From positions 1 through 7,778 of the forward strand of contig JBOHRF010000244.1 of NCBI GenBank assembly GCA_050732575.1: DNA of 7,778 bases, given 5' to 3'. This document shows positions 1 through 5,615 of this stretch, piece after piece. The DNA comes from JBBDWZ01 sp050732575 (GTDB lineage: Bacteria; Gemmatimonadota; Gemmatimonadetes; Longimicrobiales; RSA9). Every line of letters starts with the position of its first letter. Position 1 is the first letter of the stretch. Below the pieces are notes generated by a model, which saw only the letters and a program-made list of their open reading frames with translations, ran no database searches and was not told the origin of the DNA. Position numbers and translations under genes: made by a program.

Positions 1-1
1 C

Positions 2-583
2 GATTACATGACTGGCATCTTTAATTGTGGGCTCACGTTCGATCGTTGCCGGTATTCGGATGCGGCGTTGATAGCCGCCACAAAGCCCATCTTGCTGGGA
101 ACTATAGTGCGTCTCGCCGACTCAACGAACTGTGAGTCTTGCCATAGCTCTCTCGTCGTAGATGGAGGGCCTCTCCAGATTACCAGTGTTCGATTTGACA
201 ACTCCATCTCCGGTGAGATCCTGCACAAGATTGGACGCACCTCGGGCTGGACTTATGGCAATGTCGAGAAACCGTGCGAAGATGGGCACATACCATTCTG
301 GCCGGATGATAAAACGCTCTGTTCCGACCGCGTAGATTTCAACGTCGAAGGTGGCGATAGCGGTGCGCCTGCGTTCAAGGTGAAAGCGAATGGGACCGTA
401 GAACTGCGAGGCATAGTGTGGGGTCATCATCCAGTATACAGTGACGGCTATCTTTCGCCCATGTGGGCAGTGAGACAGGAGCTGGGATATTTCGGTACTA
501 CGATCCCGGTCAGCCGTTTGTTAGCATTGTTGGGCCGACGCAAGCACCCGGTATGGGCATTCAATGCTCGTGGGAAGCCGTGA
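2..583 (+). CDS. Trypsin-like (S1) serine protease, 5'-partial, frameshifted near its 3' end
   Basis: The frame is open from the window's left edge, so the true start lies outside; the first ATG inside is at 8. Numbering from that ATG, CRYSDAAL (about 14-21) looks like the segment carrying the catalytic Asp. KIGRTSGWTYG (74-84) matches the conserved strand of streptogrisin-like S1 enzymes. GGDSGAP (115-121) is the nucleophile motif, with Ser118 encoded at 359-361. The catalytic His would lie upstream, unseen. Cys90 and Cys105 may form a disulfide. After LSPMWAVRQELGYF (149-162) family resemblance stops. The remaining residues in this frame, to a stop at 581-583, look like out-of-frame sequence. 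The genuine continuation is in the frame that ends at 774. Enzymes of this type are secreted endopeptidases, but the export signal cannot be checked here. G+C is visibly lower than in the rest of the window. The family call is firm; substrate unknown; whether the gene is intact is doubtful. Confidence 0.72.
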   Translation, partial: DYMTGIFNCGLTFDRCRYSDAALIAATKPILLGTIVRLADSTNCESCHSSLVVDGGPLQITSVRFDNSISGEILHKIGRTSGWTYGNVEKPCEDGHIPFWPDDKTLCSDRVDFNVEGGDSGAPAFKVKANGTVELRGIVWGHHPVYSDGYLSPMWAVRQELGYFGTTIPVSRLLALLGRRKHPVWAFNARGKP

Positions 584-774
584 TTACAAGTGGAGGATTG
601 CATCCACTGACCTATCAATGGTCTGGAATGATCACCGGGACTGGGTCAACAATTACTGGGCCAGTGTACACCTCAGGTGGCGGGAGAGTGACCGTGACGG
701 ATTTCAAAGGACGCCAAGCGACCGCCTATTGGTTTGTCGAGGTCGTACCAGGTCTTCCACCCTTGTGCCAGTGA
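463..774 (+). pseudogene. Out-of-frame C-terminal Ig/PKD-like domain of the serine protease
   Basis: This frame overlaps the end of the protease frame but reads as its natural extension. From about 493 it gives RYYDPGQPFVSIVGP, followed by a beta-sandwich-like pattern: a Cys-x-Trp pair (CSW), the core strand TYQWSG, then RVTVTDFKG and AYWFVEV near the end. This is the usual order of an Ig-like or PKD-like domain attached to a secreted bacterial protease. The first ATG in the frame (463) has no reason to be a real start, and residues before about 493 are out-of-frame protease. Re-reading one base at 493 (one base missing relative to an intact gene) would join ...QELGYF to RYYDPG smoothly. A -1 shift is therefore the simplest explanation: real gene decay, a sequencing error, or, less likely, programmed frameshifting, as no classic slippery heptamer is present. 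The stop TGA is at 772-774. Confidence 0.6.
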
Positions 775-799
775 GGAGTCTTGTGCCAGTGTGAGGAGT
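762..799. repeat. Imperfect tandem duplication over the protease stop codon
   Basis: An 18-bp unit (762-779, beginning CTTGTGCCAG and ending GAGGAGT) is followed directly by a 20-bp copy (780-799) that differs only by an extra GT after CCAGT. The first copy contains the TGA stop (772-774) of the Ig-like-domain frame. Because of the size difference the second copy supplies no back-up stop in that frame. It looks like a local slippage or duplication product. Confidence 0.85.
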
Positions 800-833
800 A
801 CAGAACTCGCAAACACCACATACAGATGTAGAA

Positions 834-870
834 GGGGGAAGCGGCTTGCCAGGCCACGCCGCTCACCCCC
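834..870. terminator. Hairpin between convergent genes, possible bidirectional terminator
   Basis: GGGGGAAGCGGC (834-845) pairs with GCCGCTCACCCCC (858-870): five G-C pairs, one small asymmetry, then AGCGGC/GCCGCT, with a 12-nt loop. It sits between the protease stop (774) and the S51 peptidase stop (884, other strand), where a terminator for both would be expected. Neither strand has a good T-tract after the stem, so intrinsic termination is not certain. Confidence 0.5.
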
Positions 871-883
871 TAAAGCAGCAGGT

Positions 884-1750
884 CTAGTTACCGTTCACGG
901 GTGTGCCGCGCAGCACGACGCGGCGATGCAGCTCGAAGCGATCGCCCGGCTTGAGCCAGAAGAAGCCGGTTCGGTTTTGCGGATCCGCGTTGTAGAAGGC
1001 CACCCGATCCTTGCCAATGATTTCGGCCGTGTCACCGCGCACTACGATGGCGGTGCTTTCATCGAGTCCAATGCCCAGCAGGTTGGGAAAGCGCGCTACC
1101 ACTTCCAACATGTCGCGTTGTCGACTGCGCGCGGACAGGTGTTGATCCACGGCCGCAGCGCGCAAGAAGGCAAAGCCCTGCTCGTAGCCGGGCGCCATCA
1201 TCAGGGTATTTCCCTCGCGCGCTCCGCGCACCATGTAGGATGCCTGGATTGATGCACCTGCTGATGTTCCGCCAATGACGCCACCGCGTTGCAGCAGACT
1301 GTGCAGCTCATTGAGTGTGCGCGTATTCAGGTACGCGTCCACCAATCGCCACTGACGACCACCGGGGAACCAAACGCCTGTGGCATTGCGCAGCGGCTGC
1401 ACGAACCCGTCCGTATCGGCCACCTTGGGATCGCGCGTGTGCAGCACGGTAATGTGTTTGACGCCTGCATTGCGGAACTGCCGCAATCCACTCCAATCGG
1501 CGGGAAACGTGTCCTGTTCGCCTGCGGTAGGGATCACGACAATCCGAGCCTGGGGGCCGCCCGCGGCATCGACGAAGCGGCGGATGATCTCCGGTCCCAG
1601 GGTGCCGCCGCCCACGACCACCAGGGTGCCCGCCGGCGGTCCCACCTGGACTTCCTGGCTGGGCACGGGCGAGGGCGGCGCGCCGACGCCGGCACACGCC
1701 GCCAGGGCGAGCAACAGAGCGAAGTGGGGAAGCTGTCGCGAGTTACGCAT
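884..1750 (-). CDS. Cyanophycinase-like peptidase S51, predicted lipoprotein
   Basis: The predicted protein has 288 residues. S51 peptidases are serine hydrolases that include cyanophycinase and dipeptidase E. Visible motifs: a first strand and turn TLVVVGGGTLGPE (42-54), VVIPTAG (71-77), FPGGRQ (128-133), the nucleophile elbow GGTSAGA (160-166, Ser163), VDQHLSARSRQR (201-212, His204) and GLDESTAIV (228-236). This is the normal set and order for cyanophycinase-type members, and the length fits. The start at 1750 was chosen because it gives a compact signal (basic MRNSRQ, then FALLLALAAC) ending in lipobox LAAC with Cys19. An in-frame ATG at 1786 would bury this signal behind 12 residues. The ribosome-binding site is weak. 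Export to the envelope is odd for an enzyme acting on cytoplasmic cyanophycin granules, so an aspartyl-dipeptide or iso-peptide substrate outside the cytoplasm is more plausible (inference). It is divergent from the VOC gene and has no operon partner. Confidence 0.9.
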   Translation of the reverse strand: MRNSRQLPHFALLLALAACAGVGAPPSPVPSQEVQVGPPAGTLVVVGGGTLGPEIIRRFVDAAGGPQARIVVIPTAGEQDTFPADWSGLRQFRNAGVKHITVLHTRDPKVADTDGFVQPLRNATGVWFPGGRQWRLVDAYLNTRTLNELHSLLQRGGVIGGTSAGASIQASYMVRGAREGNTLMMAPGYEQGFAFLRAAAVDQHLSARSRQRDMLEVVARFPNLLGIGLDESTAIVVRGDTAEIIGKDRVAFYNADPQNRTGFFWLKPGDRFELHRRVVLRGTPVNGN

Positions 1751-1981
1751 AGCCAATCCATCGCCTCGAAGATGCTGGGACCGCATTCTTGTTACGTGGT
1801 ATTGCCGGCGCGTTTACAGGGCACAGGGTACGGGCGCGGGCGGGGGTCGGCAAGAGCCGGGCCGGGCGGCGCTGTCGATGGGACGAGCGCGCGTTCGTCT
1901 CCCTGTCGGCACAACGCTGAGGATGCCATCATCCCGCATCTGCAGTGCTCAGTTCTTCACCGAATCTCCCAGGAGCCAACG
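1751..1981. other. Divergent intergenic region with G-rich and hairpin sequence
   Basis: This 231-bp gap must hold the promoters of the S51 peptidase (leftward) and the VOC gene (rightward). I see no convincing -35/-10 pair on either strand. It contains a G-rich stretch at about 1830-1872 with a small CGGC-AAGA-GCCG stem. A 7-bp stem with one G-T pair, GGGACGA (1880-1886) with TCGTCTC (1895-1901), has an 8-nt loop and would lie in the VOC leader if transcription starts upstream. The open frame extending left of 1982 has no recognisable protein signature and is treated as non-coding. Confidence 0.5.
1971..1975 (+). promoter_or_regulatory. Ribosome binding site of the VOC gene
   Basis: AGGAG lies 6 nt before the ATG at 1982. 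It decides the start, because the same frame stays open for several hundred bases upstream. Confidence 0.8.
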
Positions 1982-2758
1982 ATGGCAAACAATGATCGCG
2001 GACGATTTGTATGGCATGAACTCATGACATCCGATACGGGTGCAGCCGAGAACTTTTACACGCGCGTTGTCGGATGGGATACCGCGCCCTTCGAGAACAG
2101 CCCGACGCCGTACACGCTATACATGGCGGGCGAGGCGCCGATTGCCGGGCTGATGCAGTTGCCCGAGCAGGCTGCGCAGATGGGCGCACCGCCGCACTGG
2201 CTGGCCTACATCCATTCACCCGATGTTGATGCGACAGCGAAACAGGCGGAGGACCTGGGCGCCACAACACTCATGGAGCCCACGTCCGTACCTGGTGTTG
2301 GCCGCTTTGCGATTCTGCAGGATCCACAGGGTGCCACGTTCGCGTTGCACCAGGGTGAGACCGAAATCGAGCCCGAAGGCGATCCGGCACCCAAGAGCTT
2401 CTCCTGGCACGAGCTGGCTACGTCAGATCCAGATGCGGCCTGGGATTTCTACAGCAAGCTCTTCGGTTGGCACAAGACGAGTGATATGGACATGGGTCCA
2501 GGCGGCAAGTATCAGATGTTCGGCCGCGATCGGTTTACCTACGGTGGTGTCTATCGCAAACCCGATGACATGCCCGCACCACCGCACTGGTTGCACTATG
2601 CCATGGTGGACAGCGCGGATGAAGCCGTCGAGCGCGCCAAGGCCATTGGCGGCCAGGTTGTGAATGGTCCCATGGAAGTGCCGGGCGGCGATCGCATTGC
2701 CGTGATCGTGGACCCGCAGGGAGCGGCGTTTGCAGTGCATTCGAAGGCAAAAGCGTAG
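1982..2758 (+). CDS. Two-domain VOC family protein (glyoxalase/dioxygenase fold)
   Basis: The protein has 258 residues, no signal peptide, and two tandem vicinal-oxygen-chelate modules at about 8-125 and 138-255. The modules are visibly duplicated: F(V/S)WHEL.TSD..A..FY (from 9 and 140), each followed by GW (31-32, 162-163); PPHWL (70-74, 200-204); DPQGA.FA.H (114-123, 244-253). This arrangement and length match the family often annotated as glyoxalase/bleomycin-resistance/dioxygenase, whose mycobacterial member is Rv0577 (CFP30B). VOC proteins bind a divalent metal and act as isomerases, dioxygenases or ligand sequesterers. His12, His143 and the C-terminal His of each module are candidate ligands, but the substrate cannot be read from sequence. 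The start is set by AGGAG at 1971-1975 and by where homology begins. It is monocistronic: divergent from the S51 gene and convergent with the MBL-fold gene across a strong hairpin. Confidence 0.9.
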   Translation: MANNDRGRFVWHELMTSDTGAAENFYTRVVGWDTAPFENSPTPYTLYMAGEAPIAGLMQLPEQAAQMGAPPHWLAYIHSPDVDATAKQAEDLGATTLMEPTSVPGVGRFAILQDPQGATFALHQGETEIEPEGDPAPKSFSWHELATSDPDAAWDFYSKLFGWHKTSDMDMGPGGKYQMFGRDRFTYGGVYRKPDDMPAPPHWLHYAMVDSADEAVERAKAIGGQVVNGPMEVPGGDRIAVIVDPQGAAFAVHSKAKA

Positions 2759-2771
2759 AACGCATTAAGAG

Positions 2772-2820
2772 AATTGAACGGACGTTCATGCTCACGGTGA
2801 GCGTGAACGTCCGTTCGATT
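2772..2820. terminator. Long hairpin between convergent VOC and MBL-fold genes
   Basis: Arms 2772-2795 and 2797-2820 form an almost perfect inverted repeat. The core (from 2776 on the left, to 2816 on the right) matches 19 of 20, and the exceptions read as G-U pairs in the rightward transcript. Only about 3 nt remain for the loop. It starts 13 nt after the VOC stop and ends 12 nt before the MBL-fold stop, so a bidirectional terminator is the simplest reading. T-runs are weak: TGTTACTTCGTT to the right, and AATTCTCTTAA read leftward. Each arm is itself a partial palindrome, GAACG-N2-CGTTC. Confidence 0.75.
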
Positions 2821-2832
2821 GTTACTTCGTTC

Positions 2833-3663
2833 CTAGCGAATCACAGCCACTCTGCCGCGTGTTGTAAAGCGCACGAATTGCTCGGGATCGTGACCAGGCA
2901 CAATCCTGCTGGTGTCACCGGCCAGTTGAATCATGCGTGTGAGGGCGGCCAGGTTGGCGGGCCGGTCGGTGGGCAGGAATGTGGCGCCCGCGATGCGCTG
3001 TGTGAAGTTGCGATACAGGTAGGCGTTGTCGGATGCGAGCACGAACGGACGCGCACCGGCAACACGCACGTATTGCGATGCGAACGTATGGCGGGCACCA
3101 GTGTAGACGCGGATGCCGGGCAATATCTCGATGTCATCGCCGTCGATCAGGCGCAATTTGCCGCCGGTGTTTTTGCGCAGTAGTGCTTGCAGGTCCAACG
3201 TATCGATACCACCGCGCCGGCCGTCCTGCTGCCAGGCCTCACCCGTGTAGTACCGATACTCCTCTTTCTGAATCCACACGGTAGCCCTGGGGAACAGGTC
3301 GATGCCGCCCATGTGATCCCAGTGTGCGTGGCTGACTATGATGTCGGTTACGCTGTCGGGCGACACGCCGGCCAACATGACTGCGGAATCGGGGCGCATG
3401 AAATCAGACACGCGGAACTGCTCGATCCAGCGGGCCCGGTGGAAGCCGCTGTCGAACAGGATGGTACGCCCAGCGCCCTGGATCACCCAGATGACCATGG
3501 CAATATCGATGCGCTGATCGGCTGGCGCGCCGGGGATCAAGCCCGACAGTTGAAATTGCGGGATGGTCGCATAGCGGATGGCGCGCATGGAGTACTCGGG
3601 CGGCGCCTGTTGCGGAGCGGCGAGCGCAAGGCAAGCCACGATTGATGCACGGGCCAGATTCAT
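2833..3663 (-). CDS. Exported metallo-beta-lactamase-fold hydrolase, lactonase-like
   Basis: The protein has 276 residues. Metal-binding motif SHAHWDHMGG (111-120) gives His112, His114, Asp116 and His117. Candidates for the remaining ligands are His192 (GARHTFASQYV), Asp212 (LASDNAYLY) and His258 (VPGHDPE), so the dinuclear zinc site looks complete. The pattern FPRATVWIQKEEYRYY (124-139) after the HxHxDH motif and the ASDNAYLYRN segment resemble proteins annotated as N-acyl-homoserine-lactonase-like. However, other MBL subfamilies share these, so lactone hydrolysis is an inference. The N-terminus MNLARASIVACLALAAPQQAP looks like a Sec signal peptide, placing the enzyme outside the cytoplasm. 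IVAC at 8-11 resembles a lipobox, but the hydrophobic stretch before it is too short. The start at 3663 is supported by GGAG with 8-nt spacing; the frame runs open to 3747 without extra homology. It is divergent from the DUF4239 gene. Confidence 0.88.
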   Translation of the reverse strand: MNLARASIVACLALAAPQQAPPEYSMRAIRYATIPQFQLSGLIPGAPADQRIDIAMVIWVIQGAGRTILFDSGFHRARWIEQFRVSDFMRPDSAVMLAGVSPDSVTDIIVSHAHWDHMGGIDLFPRATVWIQKEEYRYYTGEAWQQDGRRGGIDTLDLQALLRKNTGGKLRLIDGDDIEILPGIRVYTGARHTFASQYVRVAGARPFVLASDNAYLYRNFTQRIAGATFLPTDRPANLAALTRMIQLAGDTSRIVPGHDPEQFVRFTTRGRVAVIR

Positions 3664-3671
3664 GACGAGTG

Positions 3672-3675
3672 CTCC
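3672..3675 (-). promoter_or_regulatory. Ribosome binding site of the MBL-fold gene
   Basis: On the minus strand GGAG lies 8 nt before the ATG at 3663. It supports this start over an in-frame ATG at 3747, which would place 28 residues in front of the signal peptide. Confidence 0.7.
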
Positions 3676-3787
3676 AGAACTGGGAGTGCGCAGGCTTCTG
3701 GCTACGCTGCGAATGTTGCGCGAAGAACCGGCATGTGTCCAGAGCAACGCCCGTTAGGACTTGGCGTCGATGTTGCTCCCTTACTTT

Positions 3788-3803
3788 ACTCCGTTTGCGG
3801 AGT
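3788..3803 (+). promoter_or_regulatory. Small perfect hairpin upstream of the DUF4239 gene
   Basis: ACTCCG (3788-3793) and CGGAGT (3798-3803) enclose the loop TTTG, and two outer T-G pairs could extend the stem. It sits 16 nt before the chosen ATG (3820) and covers the only GGAG-like sequence in the leader. A role in translation or as a protein-binding palindrome is possible but unproven. The rest of the divergent gap (3664-3819) shows no clear promoter boxes. Confidence 0.35.
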
Positions 3804-3819
3804 GGGCGTCATACCCGTA

Positions 3820-4623
3820 ATGCTCAGGTTGCTCCTGGTGATTGCCGCTGCTGTGGCGCTGGTTCTCGGTCTACGCAACTTGTTGCGGCGGTGGCTGACG
3901 GAGACGGAGATCCAGCATGCGGAGAAAGTCATTCCATTTCTGCTGGGCAGCATAGGCGGATTTTACGGCTTGATCGCCGGGTTCATGCTTTCCAATTCGT
4001 GGGCAGAACTGAAATCACTGCACGGTACGGTCACGGCCGAGGTCAATGCGCTGATTGATCTGGGCCGTGTGGCGGTGCACTTGCCGCCTCCCGTTTCCGC
4101 AGAGCTGACACGCGGTGTCAGGCATTACATGGAGACCGTGGTTACTGAGGAGCTGCCTTCCATGTCAGAAGGCCGCACGAGTCCTTCTACCACGGCCGCA
4201 CTGGAGAATCTCTGGCGGCTGCTGGGTCAGTACCATCCCGAAACCGAGTGGGAAACGAGCCTGCGCGAAGTTGCACTCGCCAAACTGGTCGCACTGAGTG
4301 AGCAGCGCCGCATCCGCAGTTTTTCCAGTCGTGAGCGCATGCCCGACGTTCTGTGGTGGATTCTGTTGAGCGGCGGCATCATCGTTGTGATGGGCGCATG
4401 TGTGGCAAGCCTCAACTATCGCCGGCCGGCCGGAGTATTTCTGGGCGCATTGACCGGCATTGTCACGCTGGTTTTGTTCGTGATCAAGGCGCTGGACCAG
4501 CCGTTCAGCTATGAGCTGGCTACGGGCGCGGCTGAGTATCGCGTCATCTGGGAATTGTTCGAGGCGGAGGGCGACTCCACGGCATCACCGTTCGAGTCAC
4601 TGCAGACGGGTACACCGCGCTGA
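3820..4623 (+). CDS. DUF4239-type (bestrophin-like) integral membrane protein
   Basis: The protein has 267 residues. Four hydrophobic segments are visible: 2-19 (LRLLLVIAAAVALVLGL), about 38-58 (with GSIGGFYGLIAGFMLSNSW), 178-197 and about 205-223. Between the second and third lies a charged, mostly helical loop containing VTAEVNALIDLGRVAVHLP and RHYMETVVTEE. This two-plus-two layout, the EA/EVNAL segment and a C-terminal LDQPF are typical of DUF4239 proteins, which are compared with bestrophin channels but lack an established function. Start: ATG 3820 places the first membrane helix at the N-terminus. ATG 3733 adds 29 residues rich in TTA, CTT and GGA codons unlike the gene body, so I consider that extension non-coding. 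No good ribosome-binding site is seen for either. The stop at 4621-4623 lies 4 bp from the stop of the convergent neighbour. Confidence 0.82.
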   Translation: MLRLLLVIAAAVALVLGLRNLLRRWLTETEIQHAEKVIPFLLGSIGGFYGLIAGFMLSNSWAELKSLHGTVTAEVNALIDLGRVAVHLPPPVSAELTRGVRHYMETVVTEELPSMSEGRTSPSTTAALENLWRLLGQYHPETEWETSLREVALAKLVALSEQRRIRSFSSRERMPDVLWWILLSGGIIVVMGACVASLNYRRPAGVFLGALTGIVTLVLFVIKALDQPFSYELATGAAEYRVIWELFEAEGDSTASPFESLQTGTPR

Positions 4624-4627
4624 CGCG

Positions 4628-5431
4628 TTATTGCTTGTTGCGGGCCGGATCCTTGTGTGGTCCGCGGCCGCGCGTCCAGATGACCAGTGCGCCCTGGGCA
4701 CTGGCCTCCAGTCCATAGCGCTGACCGGCTTCGACCGGTGTCAGGTACTCGAAGCTCTCCATCTCCTGCAGTTGCAACTCACGGAACGTCTGCTGGGCTC
4801 CGCTGCTGTCACCGATCTTGATGCCATCAATGACAATGACTGGCCACTGACACGCGGGTTGTCGGCGCGCCGGCGCGTTCATGCTCATGATGGCGCGCCT
4901 CGATTCAACGCAGATGACGGGCTCGCCTGTTGAAGACACGAATTCGCGTACGCGCAACCCGCCAATCTCGCGCACCAGCGTGATGGGACGCGCAGCCTGC
5001 TGCTCCAATTGGGCGAGCCGCGCCCCCGCAATCACATGGGAGGCGCGTAAAAAGCCTACCTCCGCCGTTGCGTTGGATTCCCGGCGCGCACTTGCTTCTA
5101 CAGGATCGAGCGGGATGGCCGCAGTCTTCAACACGAACGCGGGCAATGCCATCGCCTGGCCATTGTACGTGACCGTGCGCCGCTCTGCGGCGTAACCGAT
5201 CATCTCGATCGCAATTTCGTAATCGCCGGCTGCACTCGGCCGCAGGCTGAAGAAGCCATTTGCATCGGTGGCAGCCCGCGCCAACGTGTTGCCTCCCGCC
5301 AGCAACGTGGCAGTCGCGCCCACGACCGGTCGGCGCGAGCCATCATCGACCACTCGGCCACGCATTTCCTGCCCGGACGCAATTCCAACCGTGAGCAACA
5401 AGGAGGAGACGAGCATGAGTGCGGCGCGCAT
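4628..5431 (-). CDS. Exported carboxypeptidase-regulatory/TonB-plug-like protein without barrel
   Basis: The protein has 267 residues. The signal peptide MRAALMLVSSLLLTVGIASGQ (cleavage near 20) is followed by a carboxypeptidase-regulatory-like beta-sandwich, about 23-105: GRVVDDGSRRPVVGATATLL, TDANGFFSLRP, GDYEIAIEMIGYA. A plug-like region, about 148-255, follows: PITLVREIGGLRVRE, PVIVIDGIKI (197-206), EMESFEYLTPVEAGQRYG (223-240), GALVIWTRG. In full TonB-dependent receptors these two domains precede a large beta-barrel; here the protein ends after the plug, so it cannot be a transporter by itself. Cys174 and Cys194 could form a disulfide. Short proteins of this kind are frequent in Gemmatimonadota; function unknown, with outer-membrane or periplasmic partner binding a guess. 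The start at 5431 is supported by GGAG with 7-nt spacing and by the signal peptide; the frame stays open upstream to 5563 without homology. Confidence 0.82.
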   Translation of the reverse strand: MRAALMLVSSLLLTVGIASGQEMRGRVVDDGSRRPVVGATATLLAGGNTLARAATDANGFFSLRPSAAGDYEIAIEMIGYAAERRTVTYNGQAMALPAFVLKTAAIPLDPVEASARRESNATAEVGFLRASHVIAGARLAQLEQQAARPITLVREIGGLRVREFVSSTGEPVICVESRRAIMSMNAPARRQPACQWPVIVIDGIKIGDSSGAQQTFRELQLQEMESFEYLTPVEAGQRYGLEASAQGALVIWTRGRGPHKDPARNKQ

Positions 5432-5615
5432 GGGTGGGCTCCAACCGGGCATCGAGACGGGTGATCGGGAAAATCGTACAGGGCTGGGTGCGGGTCCGCC
5501 AGCGGCTGGATTCCGCCAACTTGCCGGACGACAGTTGCTTTTCGCACGTTTCGGCGCATTCACGCATTACCAGGGCCTGCTGAGACCCATTTCAGGCCTG
5601 CGGGGGGGTAGTTTC
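5432..5615. other. Divergent intergenic region before the aldolase/dehydrogenase gene
   Basis: This 184-bp gap must drive the plug-like gene leftward and the aldolase/dehydrogenase gene rightward. The plug-like gene's ribosome-binding site (minus strand GGAG, 5439-5442) lies in it. A 6-bp stem GGCCTG (5574-5579) / CAGGCC (5593-5598) with a 13-nt loop lies 17 nt before the GTG start, and the two arms also fall in short direct repeats of AGG(G)CCTGC type. A sugar-responsive operator here is possible but not demonstrated. I found no convincing -35/-10 pair. Confidence 0.4.
5602..5608 (+). promoter_or_regulatory. G7 Shine-Dalgarno-like tract before GTG start
   Basis: Seven consecutive G residues lie 7 nt before the GTG at 5616 and can pair with the CCUCC of 16S rRNA using G-U pairs. 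No comparable site precedes the ATG at 5661, which favours the GTG start. Confidence 0.45.

Noticed and set aside
485..500. Programmed ribosomal frameshift site in the protease
   Set aside because: No X-XXY-YYZ heptamer and no obvious downstream stem directly after it; a deletion or sequencing error is simpler.
734..1252. Open frame on the plus strand across the protease end and the S51 3' half
   Set aside because: It has no domain signature and is a shadow of the S51 gene plus intergenic sequence containing a hairpin and a tandem duplication.
1840..1872. G-quadruplex before the VOC gene
   Set aside because: The G tracts are unevenly spaced, with one gap of about 12 nt, outside the usual loop limit; ordinary stems explain it equally well.
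1289..1981. Long upstream extension of the VOC frame to an ATG at 1289
   Set aside because: It runs antisense through the S51 peptidase, carries no family motifs, and a good AGGAG precedes the ATG at 1982 where homology starts.
2776..2816. LexA/SOS operator pair
   Set aside because: The GAAC-N4-GTTC matches are arms of a hairpin downstream of two convergent genes, not in a promoter, and the host's LexA motif is unknown. Kept only as part of the hairpin finding.
5268..5615. Upstream extension of the aldolase/dehydrogenase frame to an ATG at 5268
   Set aside because: It overlaps the signal peptide and start region of the divergent plug-like gene and has no similarity to the family's N-terminus.
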